Below are positions 1 to 7,134 of a DNA stretch of 11,203 nucleotides, in pieces. The stretch's first letter is position 1; each line of letters begins with the position of its first letter. Made by a program: the position numbers and the translations under genes. The notes under the pieces were generated by a model, which saw only the letters and a list, made by a program, of their open reading frames with translations, was not told the DNA's origin and did not search any database. Location: the NCBI GenBank assembly GCA_945875935.1, contig CAMCNE010000073.1:1-11203 (forward strand), written 5' to 3'. Source of the stretch: Bordetella parapertussis. GTDB taxonomy: Bacteria > Pseudomonadota > Gammaproteobacteria > Burkholderiales > Burkholderiaceae_C.

Positions 1-586
1 TGTCGCGGCGGTGCATGAGCGTGACGCTGGCCGGGCCATCGGTGCTGGCCAGAGCCAGTTGCAGCGCGTAGTGCAGTGCGGCCTCGTCGTCGCCCAGGAT
101 CACCACGTGCCGAGCGGCCGTTGACGCCAGCGGCTCACCACTGTGAAACACATGCTGGCCGATCAAAGGTTCGATGCCGTCAATCGGCAGCCGACGCGGC
201 TCGAAAGAACCGACCCCGCCGGCGATGAAGACCGTGCGGGCCACCAAGCGCAAGCCACCCGAGGTGCCGACCGCAAAGCGGCCATCGGGTCGAGCTTCAA
301 GCGTGTCGACCCGCTGCGACAGGTGAAACGTCGGCACCAGCGGTGCGACCTGTTCAAGCAGCCGGTCGACCAGTTCGCGGCCGGTGCAGCGCGGCAGCGC
401 GGGGATGTCGTAGATGGGCTTGTCGGGATACAGCTCGATGCACTGGCCGCCGGCGGCCGGCAGGCTGTCGATGACGTGGCAGCTCAGTTCAAGCAGTCCC
501 AGCTGGAACACCTGAAACAGCCCCACCGGGCCGGCGCCGATCACCAGCGCGTCGGTGGCGATGGCAGCGTCTGTGCGGTCGGGCAA
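1..586 (-). CDS. Ferredoxin--NADP reductase, type 2 (thioredoxin reductase-like), 3' part outside window
   Basis: This is a flavoprotein of the thioredoxin-reductase-like family that moves electrons between NADPH and ferredoxin in the cytoplasm. The 195 visible residues hold an N-terminal FAD-binding Rossmann motif GAGPVG (residues 17-22) and the family block GGQCIELYPDKPIYDIP (46-62), which is typical of type 2 FNRs. An internal GG-G stretch (123-126) closes the first FAD segment. The second nucleotide-binding motif reads LGDDEAA (164-170) where GGGDSA is usual, so NAD(P)H binding may be altered. The gene runs off the left edge; the family is about 330-360 residues long. The frame opens after a stop at 625-623 and contains no ATG or GTG before the FAD motif, so I chose the TTG at 586, which has no good ribosome site; the start is uncertain. 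It lies 44 bp after fdxA on the same strand, consistent with a ferredoxin/reductase pair. Confidence 0.85.
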   Translation of the reverse strand, partial: MPDRTDAAIATDALVIGAGPVGLFQVFQLGLLELSCHVIDSLPAAGGQCIELYPDKPIYDIPALPRCTGRELVDRLLEQVAPLVPTFHLSQRVDTLEARPDGRFAVGTSGGLRLVARTVFIAGGVGSFEPRRLPIDGIEPLIGQHVFHSGEPLASTAARHVVILGDDEAALHYALQLALASTDGPASVTLMHRRD

Positions 587-630
587 GGTGCAGGCCGTTG
601 GGGCGCGCCGGGTCGCCGAAGCTCAGCCGT

Positions 631-957
631 TCAGCGGATCAGTTCGGACAGCTTGTCGGTCCGGTCTTTCCAGTCGTCGGCATCGGGCAATGCGGGCTTG
701 CGCTTGGTGATGCTGGGCCAGCCGATGCGGGCCAGATCGGCGTTGAGCTTGATCATGTGCTGCTGGTCGCCGGGCACGTCTTCCTCCGGCATGATGGCGT
801 TGACCGGGCACTCGGGGATGCACACGGCGCAGTCGATGCATTCGTCCGGGTCGATCGTCAGGAAATTCGGTCCTTCGCGAAAGCAGTCGACGGGACACAC
901 GTCCACGCAGTCGGTGTATTTGCAGCGGATGCAGGATTCGGTGACGACGTGGGTCAT
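631..957 (-). CDS. fdxA: 7Fe ferredoxin (3Fe-4S/4Fe-4S), FdxA family
   Basis: This is a 108-residue soluble electron carrier with one [3Fe-4S] and one [4Fe-4S] cluster. Cysteines sit at 9, 12, 17, 21, 25, 40, 43, 46 and 50, the same spacing as Azotobacter ferredoxin I shifted by one. By that homology C9, C17 and C50 hold the 3Fe cluster and C21, C40, C43 and C46 hold the 4Fe cluster, while C12 and C25 are free. The length is normal for the family. The ATG at 957 begins MTHVVTESC, the usual family N-terminus; an upstream in-frame ATG at 1017 would add 20 atypical residues and was not used. It is followed by a ferredoxin-NADP reductase and preceded, 75 bp away, by the end of the sulfur operon. 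Its partner is not shown by sequence; the reductase is the obvious upstream donor, and CysI a possible acceptor. Confidence 0.95.
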   Translation of the reverse strand: MTHVVTESCIRCKYTDCVDVCPVDCFREGPNFLTIDPDECIDCAVCIPECPVNAIMPEEDVPGDQQHMIKLNADLARIGWPSITKRKPALPDADDWKDRTDKLSELIR

Positions 958-1032
958 GACTTGGGCTCGTGAAGACTGCTGGAGCAGGGTTGAGGAATTT
1001 GGTGGCGTGGCGGCCAATCGGCCTGAGAAATT

Positions 1033-1839
1033 TTACGTTCTCACGCCCAGACCTTGCGGTTCGGGAATGTCTGTGTTGATGGGGGATGCAGCCGCACTCA
1101 TCGGTCGTGCTCCGGCGCCGATCACCACCACCGTGGGGCGACCCGCGTGCAGCATGCTGGCACGTGCGAGCGTGGCCACATCGTGGTCGCTGCACAGTTC
1201 ATCGGGCCAGCCGGCGCGCGAGGTCACACAGGCGGGGGTTTGAGGCGGCCACCCGGTGGCGATCAACTTGCGCGCGAGCCCTGCCAATTGCTTGCCGGCC
1301 ATGTAGAAAACCTCGGTGTCGGCGCGGCGGCCGGATTGCAAGGGGTCGACGGTGTGAGGTGGCGTGGCCGTCATCGCGGTGGCGAAGCTCACGCTGCGAC
1401 CCTCGCCCCGACGGGTCAGCGGGCGTCGGGCCGAGGCGGCTGCGGCCAGCGCGGCAGTCACACCCGGAACCACCTCGCAGGCGATGCCGGCTTCGGCCAT
1501 GGCCTGCAGTTCTTCTTCAAGGCGCCCGAAGATGCTCGGGTCGCCGCCTTTCAATCGCACCACCAGGCCGCCGTGGCCGGCCTCGCGGGCGCACTTGACG
1601 AGCAGCGCGTTGATGGCTTGCTGAGTGGTGCTGTCGGTGTAGCCGCGCTTGCCCACATGCAGCCAGCGCGCTTGTGGCGCCAGATCGCGCAGCGCGGGAT
1701 CGACCAGCGCATCGACCAGCACCACGCAGGCTGCGGCCAGCCGCTGCGCGCCGCGCAGCGTGATCAGGTCGGCCTGGCCCGGGCCGGCGCCAACAAAGGC
1801 GACACGGCCGGCAGCGCTGTGTGGGTGCGCTGTGGTCAT
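1033..1839 (-). CDS. cobA: Uroporphyrinogen-III C-methyltransferase (SUMT)
   Basis: This 268-residue enzyme transfers two methyl groups from S-adenosylmethionine to uroporphyrinogen III, giving precorrin-2, the precursor of siroheme (and B12). The tetrapyrrole methylase fold is marked by VGAGPGQADLITLRG (residues 16-30), RLKGGDPSIFGR (94-105), VVPGVTAA (122-129) and RRPLTRRG (137-144). The usual PLTH motif has arginine in place of histidine here (R142), probably a subfamily trait. It is a stand-alone methylase: the N-terminal dehydrogenase/ferrochelatase half of CysG is missing, so oxidation and iron insertion must come from another locus. The start ATG at 1839 overlaps the cysN stop as ATGA, so it is likely translated by coupling; no good ribosome site is visible. 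Placement in a cys operon fits supply of siroheme to CysI. Confidence 0.92.
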   Translation of the reverse strand: MTTAHPHSAAGRVAFVGAGPGQADLITLRGAQRLAAACVVLVDALVDPALRDLAPQARWLHVGKRGYTDSTTQQAINALLVKCAREAGHGGLVVRLKGGDPSIFGRLEEELQAMAEAGIACEVVPGVTAALAAAASARRPLTRRGEGRSVSFATAMTATPPHTVDPLQSGRRADTEVFYMAGKQLAGLARKLIATGWPPQTPACVTSRAGWPDELCSDHDVATLARASMLHAGRPTVVVIGAGARPMSAAASPINTDIPEPQGLGVRT

Positions 1840-3131
1840 GCCGCGGCCAAGGCCACCAGCAGCGCGCCGCTGGTGCGGTTGGTGGTGGGGTCGACGATGA
1901 TCAAGGAGCCGCCGCTGCGGTTGGAAACGTAAGCCTCCACCGGCAACGGCTGCTGTGTTTCGATCACCACGCGGCCGATCTCGTTGACCGCCAGCTCGTT
2001 CGCCTCGCGCGCTTCGAGCGTGTGGATGTCGAGCCGGCTTTCGATGCTGGCAATGCGCGCCTGCACCCAACGGTTGCCGTGGCGCACCCAGTACTTGCGC
2101 CCGACCACGGCGGGCTCGGTGTCCAGCCAGGCCAGCGTGGCGGGGAAACTCGGCGTGGCGTGGATGCTGGCGGGCGTGGCGATCCAGTCGCCGCGCGACA
2201 CATCGAGCTGGCGATCGAGCACCACCCCGGCCGACTGACCGGCCTTCACGGAATCGACCACGCTGCCGGCCAGTCGCACTTCGGCGACCACCGCGCGCTC
2301 GCCGCTTGGGAAGATCTGCACGTCGTCGCCCGCTTTCACGCTGCCATGGGCGATGCGGCCCCACAGCGTGCGCGGCTGGTTGCCAGTGCCTTCGCCTTCG
2401 CGTGCCACGTACTGCACGGGAATCAGCAGATCGCCTTCGGTGCGCTCTTGCGAGGCGGGCAGCGATTCGAGCAACTGCAGCAGCGTCGGGCCCTGGTACC
2501 AGGCATCCCAGCCGGTGTCGAGCACTTGCGTCACGTTGTCGCCGCGCAGTGCCGACACCGGCACGATGCCCGCCACCGCGATGCCGGCTTGCTCAGCGAA
2601 AGCGCGCAGCGCCACGCTGACCGATTCGAACGCCTGGCGCGGGTCGGCCACGGCGTCGAGCTTGTTGACGGCGAACACGATGCTCGGCACGCGCAGCAGG
2701 TGAGCGAGCAGCGAGTGGCGGCGCGTTTGCGGCAGCAGCACCAACGGGCTGGCGTGGGTGTCGAGTTTGGTGATGTCGACCAGCACCACGGCGGCATCGC
2801 TGCCGGCCGCGGCCGTCACCATGTTGCGCGTGTACTGCTCGTGGCCAGGGGCGTCGGCGATGATGAACTTGCGCGATCGCGTGGCGAAGTAGCGATAGGC
2901 CACATCGATGGTGATGCCTTGCTCGCGCTCGGCCTCCAGGCCGTCGGTCAGCAGCGACAGATCGATCGGCGCGCCAGCGGCCTTTTTCTCGAGCGTGTCG
3001 AGCTGATCGGCGAGGATGGCGCGGCTGTCAAACAGCAGCCGGCCGATCAGCGTGCTCTTGCCGTCATCGACGCTGCCGGCAGTGAGAAAACGCAGGGCGC
3101 GGTGGTCTGCCACGGGGGTTGCTGAGCTCAT
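1836..3131 (-). CDS. cysN: Sulfate adenylyltransferase subunit 1 (GTPase)
   Basis: This 431-residue GTPase subunit of ATP sulfurylase couples GTP hydrolysis to formation of adenylylsulfate (APS) from ATP and sulfate, together with CysD. It belongs to the EF-Tu-like translation-factor GTPases. Counted from the ATG at 3131, the P-loop GSVDDGKST is at 19-27, the switch region EQGITIDVAYRYF at about 70-82, the G3 motif DAPGH at 93-97 and the G4 motif NKLD at 156-159. The C-terminal half carries the EF-Tu-like beta-barrel domains. It ends without an APS kinase domain, so this is CysN and not a CysNC fusion. The chosen ATG overlaps the cysD stop as TGATG and has a GAAGG ribosome site 9-10 bases upstream; a TTG one codon earlier is less likely. 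It also overlaps cobA downstream by 4 bp. Confidence 0.96.
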   Translation of the reverse strand: MSSATPVADHRALRFLTAGSVDDGKSTLIGRLLFDSRAILADQLDTLEKKAAGAPIDLSLLTDGLEAEREQGITIDVAYRYFATRSRKFIIADAPGHEQYTRNMVTAAAGSDAAVVLVDITKLDTHASPLVLLPQTRRHSLLAHLLRVPSIVFAVNKLDAVADPRQAFESVSVALRAFAEQAGIAVAGIVPVSALRGDNVTQVLDTGWDAWYQGPTLLQLLESLPASQERTEGDLLIPVQYVAREGEGTGNQPRTLWGRIAHGSVKAGDDVQIFPSGERAVVAEVRLAGSVVDSVKAGQSAGVVLDRQLDVSRGDWIATPASIHATPSFPATLAWLDTEPAVVGRKYWVRHGNRWVQARIASIESRLDIHTLEAREANELAVNEIGRVVIETQQPLPVEAYVSNRSGGSLIIVDPTTNRTSGALLVALAAA

Positions 3132-4096
3132 CAAAAATAACCTTCTTTCTTGCGCCGCTCCATCGAGGCTTCGGAGGTGCGGTCGTCCATGCGGGTGGCA
3201 CCACGTTCGCTGACGGTGACCTGCAGCGTTTCGGCCACGATCTCGGTGGCGTTGGCCGCCGGGCTTTCGACCGGGCAGGTGCAGGTCATGTCGCCCACGG
3301 TGCGAAAGCGCACCTGCGCGGTTTCAATGGTTTCGCCGGCTTCGGGCGGCGTGACCTCGGTCAGCGGCACCAGCAGGCCCTTGCGGCGAATCACCTGGCG
3401 GTCGTGCGCGAAGTACAGGCTGGGCAGCGGGATGTTCTCGCGGGCGAGGTACAGCCACACGTCAAGCTCGGTCCAGTTGCTGATCGGAAAGGCGCGCATG
3501 TGCTCGCCCGGCTTGATGCGCGTGTTGAACAGCGTCCACAGCTCGGGGCGCTGCTCCTTGGGCTGCCACTGGCCGAAGCTGTCGCGGTGGCTGAAGATGC
3601 GTTCTTTCGCGCGCGCTTTTTCCTCGTCGCGCCGCGCGCCGCCCATCAGCACGTCGAAGCGGTGCTCCTCGATGGCCTCGAGCAGCGCCACCGTCTGGTG
3701 GCCGTTGCGCGATTCAAGCGGATGGCTCAGGCGCACCGTGCCGCGCTGGATGGAATCTTCAAGGTGGCCGACCACCAGGCGCTCGCCCATCTCGGCCACT
3801 CGCCGGTCGCGAAACTCGATCACCTCGGGAAAGTTGTGGCCGGTGTCCACGTGCAGCAGCGGGAAGGGCAGGCGGCCCTTGAACTCGCCGCTGGTGCCGG
3901 CCACGCGCGTCTTGAAGGCTTTTTCGGCCAGACGCAGCACCACGCACGAATCCTTGCCGCCCGAAAACAGCAGGGCAGGGCGCTCGAAGGCGGCCACGGT
4001 TTCGCGCAGGATGAAGATGGCTTCTTCTTCGAGCCAGTCAAGGTGAGTCTGGTCGAGCTCGGGCAGCAGTTGCTGCACGCTCACGGGGGCGTTCAT
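3131..4096 (-). CDS. cysD: Sulfate adenylyltransferase subunit 2
   Basis: This is the catalytic subunit of the CysDN ATP sulfurylase, which adenylylates sulfate to APS in the cytoplasm. It is 321 residues long, somewhat longer than the roughly 302 of the E. coli protein. The PP-loop ATP pyrophosphatase motif SGGKDS is at residues 45-50, followed by the HVDTGHNFPEV block and by GGARRDEEKARAKERIFS, a hallmark of CysD. It ends in the family signature ERRKKEGYF. The ATG at 4096 has a GGAG ribosome site 7 bases upstream, one of the better sites in this operon, and overlaps the cysH stop as ATGA. Its own stop overlaps the cysN start. Confidence 0.97.
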   Translation of the reverse strand: MNAPVSVQQLLPELDQTHLDWLEEEAIFILRETVAAFERPALLFSGGKDSCVVLRLAEKAFKTRVAGTSGEFKGRLPFPLLHVDTGHNFPEVIEFRDRRVAEMGERLVVGHLEDSIQRGTVRLSHPLESRNGHQTVALLEAIEEHRFDVLMGGARRDEEKARAKERIFSHRDSFGQWQPKEQRPELWTLFNTRIKPGEHMRAFPISNWTELDVWLYLARENIPLPSLYFAHDRQVIRRKGLLVPLTEVTPPEAGETIETAQVRFRTVGDMTCTCPVESPAANATEIVAETLQVTVSERGATRMDDRTSEASMERRKKEGYF

Positions 4097-4860
4097 GGTG
4101 TGTCTCCGATCATCGATACGGCGCTCTCGGGCGCCTGCTCATTCACATGCAAGCCGCATTCCTTGGCTTTTTCGTCTTCCCACCACCAGCGTCCGGCGCG
4201 AAAGTCCTCGCCCACGGCGATGGCCCGCGTGCAAGGCGCGCAGCCGATGCTGGGCATGAACTCGTCGTGCAGCGGGTTGTAGGGCACGTCGTTGCTGGCG
4301 ATGTGGTGCCACACGTCGTTCCAGCTCCAGTCGGCCAGCGGGTTGAACTTGGTGCGGCCCTGGCCGTCGATCTCGCTGAACGGCACCACCGCGCGGGTGT
4401 TCGATTGCTCGCGGCGCAGCCCGGTGACCCAGGCTGTGCGTGCGGCCATCATGCGTGCGAGCGGCTCCATCTTGCGCAGGTTGCAGCAGGCCTTGCGCAA
4501 CTCCAGGCTGCGGTACATGGCCTCGTTGCCGTGGGTCGCGACGAAGTGCACCACCGACTCTGCCACCGGCTTGAACACCTCGACTTGCAGCCCATAGCGC
4601 TGCTCGATGCGAGCGATCAGCGCCAGCGTTTGGGCGTGCAGCATGCCGGTGTCGAGTGTCGCGATGGCAATGCCTGGCTCGTCGCCCAGCCCGTGGCGCG
4701 CGATCAGGTCGGTGATGACCATGTCTTCGGCGCCCAGGCTGGTCGACTGCACGATGCGGCCGCCGTGCGTGGCCGCTGCGTCCCTGAGCACTTGCACGGT
4801 GTGCGCCAGGCGCTCTTCAAAGCCCGGGGTGTGGCGCGCGTAGAGGTCGATCGCGCTCAT
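4093..4860 (-). CDS. cysH: Assimilatory APS (adenylylsulfate) reductase, iron-sulfur type
   Basis: This 255-residue enzyme reduces adenylylsulfate to sulfite and AMP using thioredoxin or glutathione. It has the PAPS-reductase/PP-loop-like fold with the sulfonucleotide-binding STSLGAEDMV segment near 39-48, DTGMLH at 70-75, and TGLRREQS at 146-153. A [4Fe-4S] cluster is indicated by the CC pair at 125-126 and CAPC at 207-210. In this family these four cysteines mark APS reductases, while the cluster-free E. coli-type CysH uses PAPS. The catalytic cysteine is C235 in the KECGLH motif near the C-terminus. The absence of an APS kinase gene in the operon agrees with APS as substrate. The start ATG at 4860 overlaps the stop of the DUF934 gene as ATGA, with no clear ribosome site, suggesting coupled translation. 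Confidence 0.94.
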   Translation of the reverse strand: MSAIDLYARHTPGFEERLAHTVQVLRDAAATHGGRIVQSTSLGAEDMVITDLIARHGLGDEPGIAIATLDTGMLHAQTLALIARIEQRYGLQVEVFKPVAESVVHFVATHGNEAMYRSLELRKACCNLRKMEPLARMMAARTAWVTGLRREQSNTRAVVPFSEIDGQGRTKFNPLADWSWNDVWHHIASNDVPYNPLHDEFMPSIGCAPCTRAIAVGEDFRAGRWWWEDEKAKECGLHVNEQAPESAVSMIGDTP

Positions 4861-5396
4861 ATGGACGCGCCCGCGTTGATGAACTCTTGGCTGGCGAGTT
4901 CATCGGCCGGGCGCGCAAAGATCGGGCGGTGCTCGCGCACGTCGCCCTGGTAGTGGCCGGGGAAGAAGTTGAGCGCGCGTTCGGCCGCCTCGCGCGACTG
5001 ATCGGCACGCAGCACCACCGCATCGAAGCCGGTGCGCTGCAGCAGCGGCAGCATGTCGACGAGCACTTGGCCGGTGGCGCGGATCTCGCCCGCGAACCGA
5101 TAGCGCGAGCGCAGCAGATGCGCCTGGCTGTAGGCGCGGCCGTCGACCCACTTCGGGAACTGCAGCACGACCAGGCCCAGGCTCGGCAGATCGGCTTCGA
5201 GTTCGCGCGTGTCCTGGGTGTTGTCGACGATCACGCCCACGGGCATGCCGGCGGGCCAGTGGTGGCGCACGCTGTGCCACTGCAGCCAGGTCAGCAACTG
5301 GTAGGACGCCGGTGTGATGGTGACCATCGGGCCATCGTCGCCCTCAACGGTGTGCCAGCGGTCGTGGTGGGTCTGGATGAATTTCATGGCGGTCAT
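4857..5396 (-). CDS. DUF934 family protein, sulfur-assimilation operon member
   Basis: This 179-residue soluble protein has no assigned catalytic role. It matches the DUF934 family, recognisable from the GRAYSQAHLLRSRYRF segment (about 86-101), the following GEIRATGQVLVDML, and the TGFDAVVLR block near 122-130. I see no signal peptide, membrane segment or cysteine cluster, and in fact no cysteine at all. The family is known mainly as a neighbour of cysI in proteobacteria, and here it is locked between cysI and cysH by 4-bp overlaps at both ends. That suggests a role in sulfite reduction or in assembling or serving CysI, but this is inference. The ATG at 5396 is chosen because it overlaps the cysI stop (ATGA); an in-frame ATG three codons later (5387) is an alternative. 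Confidence 0.88.
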   Translation of the reverse strand: MTAMKFIQTHHDRWHTVEGDDGPMVTITPASYQLLTWLQWHSVRHHWPAGMPVGVIVDNTQDTRELEADLPSLGLVVLQFPKWVDGRAYSQAHLLRSRYRFAGEIRATGQVLVDMLPLLQRTGFDAVVLRADQSREAAERALNFFPGHYQGDVREHRPIFARPADELASQEFINAGASI

Positions 5397-7114
5397 TCGG
5401 CGGTGGCGGCGTCAGACGCAGCGTGCCGCGCGGTCGTGCGGCGCACCGCGTTGGTCGATGCCTTGAAGGGGTCGAGCCCGATGCGCTTGATGGTGTCGAT
5501 GAAGCGCTCGCCACCCTGGCGTTGCGCCTGGTAGGTGTCGATCACCGCCTCGACCGCATCGGCGGCTTCATCGGCGGCGAACGACGGGCCGACCACCTTG
5601 CCGGCCACCGGACCGCCGCTGAGCGTCGATCCGTCAGACCCGCCCAGGGTGATCTGGTACCACTCGGCGCCGTCCTTGTCGACGCCGAGGATGCCAATGT
5701 GACCGCTGTGGTGGTGACCGCATGAGTTGATGCACCCGCTGATGTGCAGGTCGATGTCGCCGATGTCCCACAGCTCGTCGAGGTCTTGATAGCGCTCGGT
5801 GATTTCCGCAGCCAGCGGGATCGAACGCGCATTGGCCAGCGCACAGAAGTCGCCGCCCGGGCAGGCAATCATGTCGGTGAGCAACCCGATGTTGGGCGTG
5901 GCGAAGCTCGCGCTGCGCGCGGCTTCCCACAGCGCGGGCAGATCGCTTTCCAGCACCCAGGGCAGCACCAGGTTCTGGTCGTGCGACACGCGCAACTCGC
6001 CGTGGCTGTAGCGGTCGGACAGCTCGGCGGCCCGTTCCATCTGCTCGTCGGTGATGTCGCCGGGTGCCTGGCCGGTGCGCTTGAGCGACAGCGTCACGGC
6101 ACGGTAGCCGCTCAGCCGGTGGGCGTGAACGTTGCGTTCGAGCCAGCGGCCGTAGCCAGCCGGCGCATCGGCTGGCCTGGGCATGCCCGAAGAGGCCCGC
6201 GCCGCCACACCTGCGGGGATCACGAAGTTGGCCGTCACCCGATCGAGTTCAGACTGCGGAATCAGGTGCGCCGAGCCGTCGACATCGCGCTCGAGGATCT
6301 CGCGGAACTCGGCTTCGACGTCATCAAAGAAGCGCTGGCCTTCGGCCTTGACGAGGATCTTGATGCGCGCCTTGTAGATGTTGTCGCGCCGGCCGTAGCG
6401 GTTGTAGACACGCACCACGGCTTCGATGAACACAAGGATCTGCTGCCACGGCAAAAACTCGCGTGCCACCGTGCCGATCACCGGCGTGCGGCCCATGCCG
6501 CCGCCCACCAGCACCTTGAAGCCGACCTCGCCGGCGTCGTTCTTGAGCAGGTGCAGCCCGATGTCGTGCCAGCCGATGGCCGCGCGGTCTTCACCGGCGC
6601 CAGTGACAGCGATCTTGAACTTGCGCGGCAGGAAGGCGAACTCCGGGTGCAGCGTGCTCCACTGCCGCATGATTTCGGCGTAGGGGCGCGGGTCGACGAT
6701 CTCGTCGGGTGCGATGCCGGCAAAGCAGTCGCTGGTGATGTTGCGGATGCAGTTGCCGCTGGTCTGGATGCCGTGCATGTGCACTGCGGCCAGCCTGTCC
6801 ATGACCTCGGCGCTCTTGTCGAGCGGGATCCAGTTGTATTGCAGGTTCTGTCGCGTGGTGAAGTGGGCGTAGCCACGGTCGAAGTCGCGTGCAATGCCCG
6901 CCAGCGCGCGCAGCTGCGCCGAGTTCAGTTCGCCATAAGGCACGGCCACCCGCAGCATCGGCGCGTGGCGCTGGATGTACCAACCGTTTTGCAGCCGCAG
7001 CGCACGGAATTCATCGTCAGGCAGATGACCCGCCAGATGGCGATCGAGCTGGTCGCGGTATTGCGCTGCGCGCTGGCGAACGAAGTGCTTGTCGAAATCG
7101 GTATAGGTGTACAT
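5393..7114 (-). CDS. cysI: Sulfite reductase hemoprotein (nitrite/sulfite reductase family)
   Basis: This 573-residue siroheme and [4Fe-4S] enzyme carries out the six-electron reduction of sulfite to sulfide. Two ferredoxin-like half domains flank the siroheme domains, as in E. coli CysI (about 570 residues). The cluster/siroheme cysteines are C418 and C424 (CPGGDFC) and C461 and C465 (CINSC), the exact Cx5C and Cx3C spacing of the family. Basic siroheme-contact segments are visible as HFTTRQNLQYNW, CIRNIT and LPRKFKIAV. The ATG at 7114 (MYTYTDFDKH) is chosen; the open frame extends 22 codons further upstream, but that part overlaps tauE and is low-complexity. Ribosome site is weak. The gene begins 20 bp after tauE and overlaps the DUF934 gene by 4 bp. 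No cysJ is present, so the electron donor is not the usual NADPH flavoprotein. Nitrite as substrate cannot be excluded by sequence, but the cys context argues for sulfite. Confidence 0.95.
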   Translation of the reverse strand: MYTYTDFDKHFVRQRAAQYRDQLDRHLAGHLPDDEFRALRLQNGWYIQRHAPMLRVAVPYGELNSAQLRALAGIARDFDRGYAHFTTRQNLQYNWIPLDKSAEVMDRLAAVHMHGIQTSGNCIRNITSDCFAGIAPDEIVDPRPYAEIMRQWSTLHPEFAFLPRKFKIAVTGAGEDRAAIGWHDIGLHLLKNDAGEVGFKVLVGGGMGRTPVIGTVAREFLPWQQILVFIEAVVRVYNRYGRRDNIYKARIKILVKAEGQRFFDDVEAEFREILERDVDGSAHLIPQSELDRVTANFVIPAGVAARASSGMPRPADAPAGYGRWLERNVHAHRLSGYRAVTLSLKRTGQAPGDITDEQMERAAELSDRYSHGELRVSHDQNLVLPWVLESDLPALWEAARSASFATPNIGLLTDMIACPGGDFCALANARSIPLAAEITERYQDLDELWDIGDIDLHISGCINSCGHHHSGHIGILGVDKDGAEWYQITLGGSDGSTLSGGPVAGKVVGPSFAADEAADAVEAVIDTYQAQRQGGERFIDTIKRIGLDPFKASTNAVRRTTARHAASDAATAE

Positions 7115-7134
7115 CGTGAGACTCAGGGCAGAAG

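Noticed and set aside
1012..1023. GGCC-AATC-GGCC mini-hairpin between cobA and fdxA as a terminator
   Set aside because: The stem is only 4 bp and no T-run follows on the minus strand, so termination there is unlikely.
1821..3125. Plus-strand open frame (434 codons) opposite cysN
   Set aside because: Same effect: it coincides with the cysN coding span and shows no family motifs.
3119..4282. Plus-strand open frame (387 codons) opposite cysD and the end of cysH
   Set aside because: It spans two real genes on the other strand, and its composition is that of an antisense frame.
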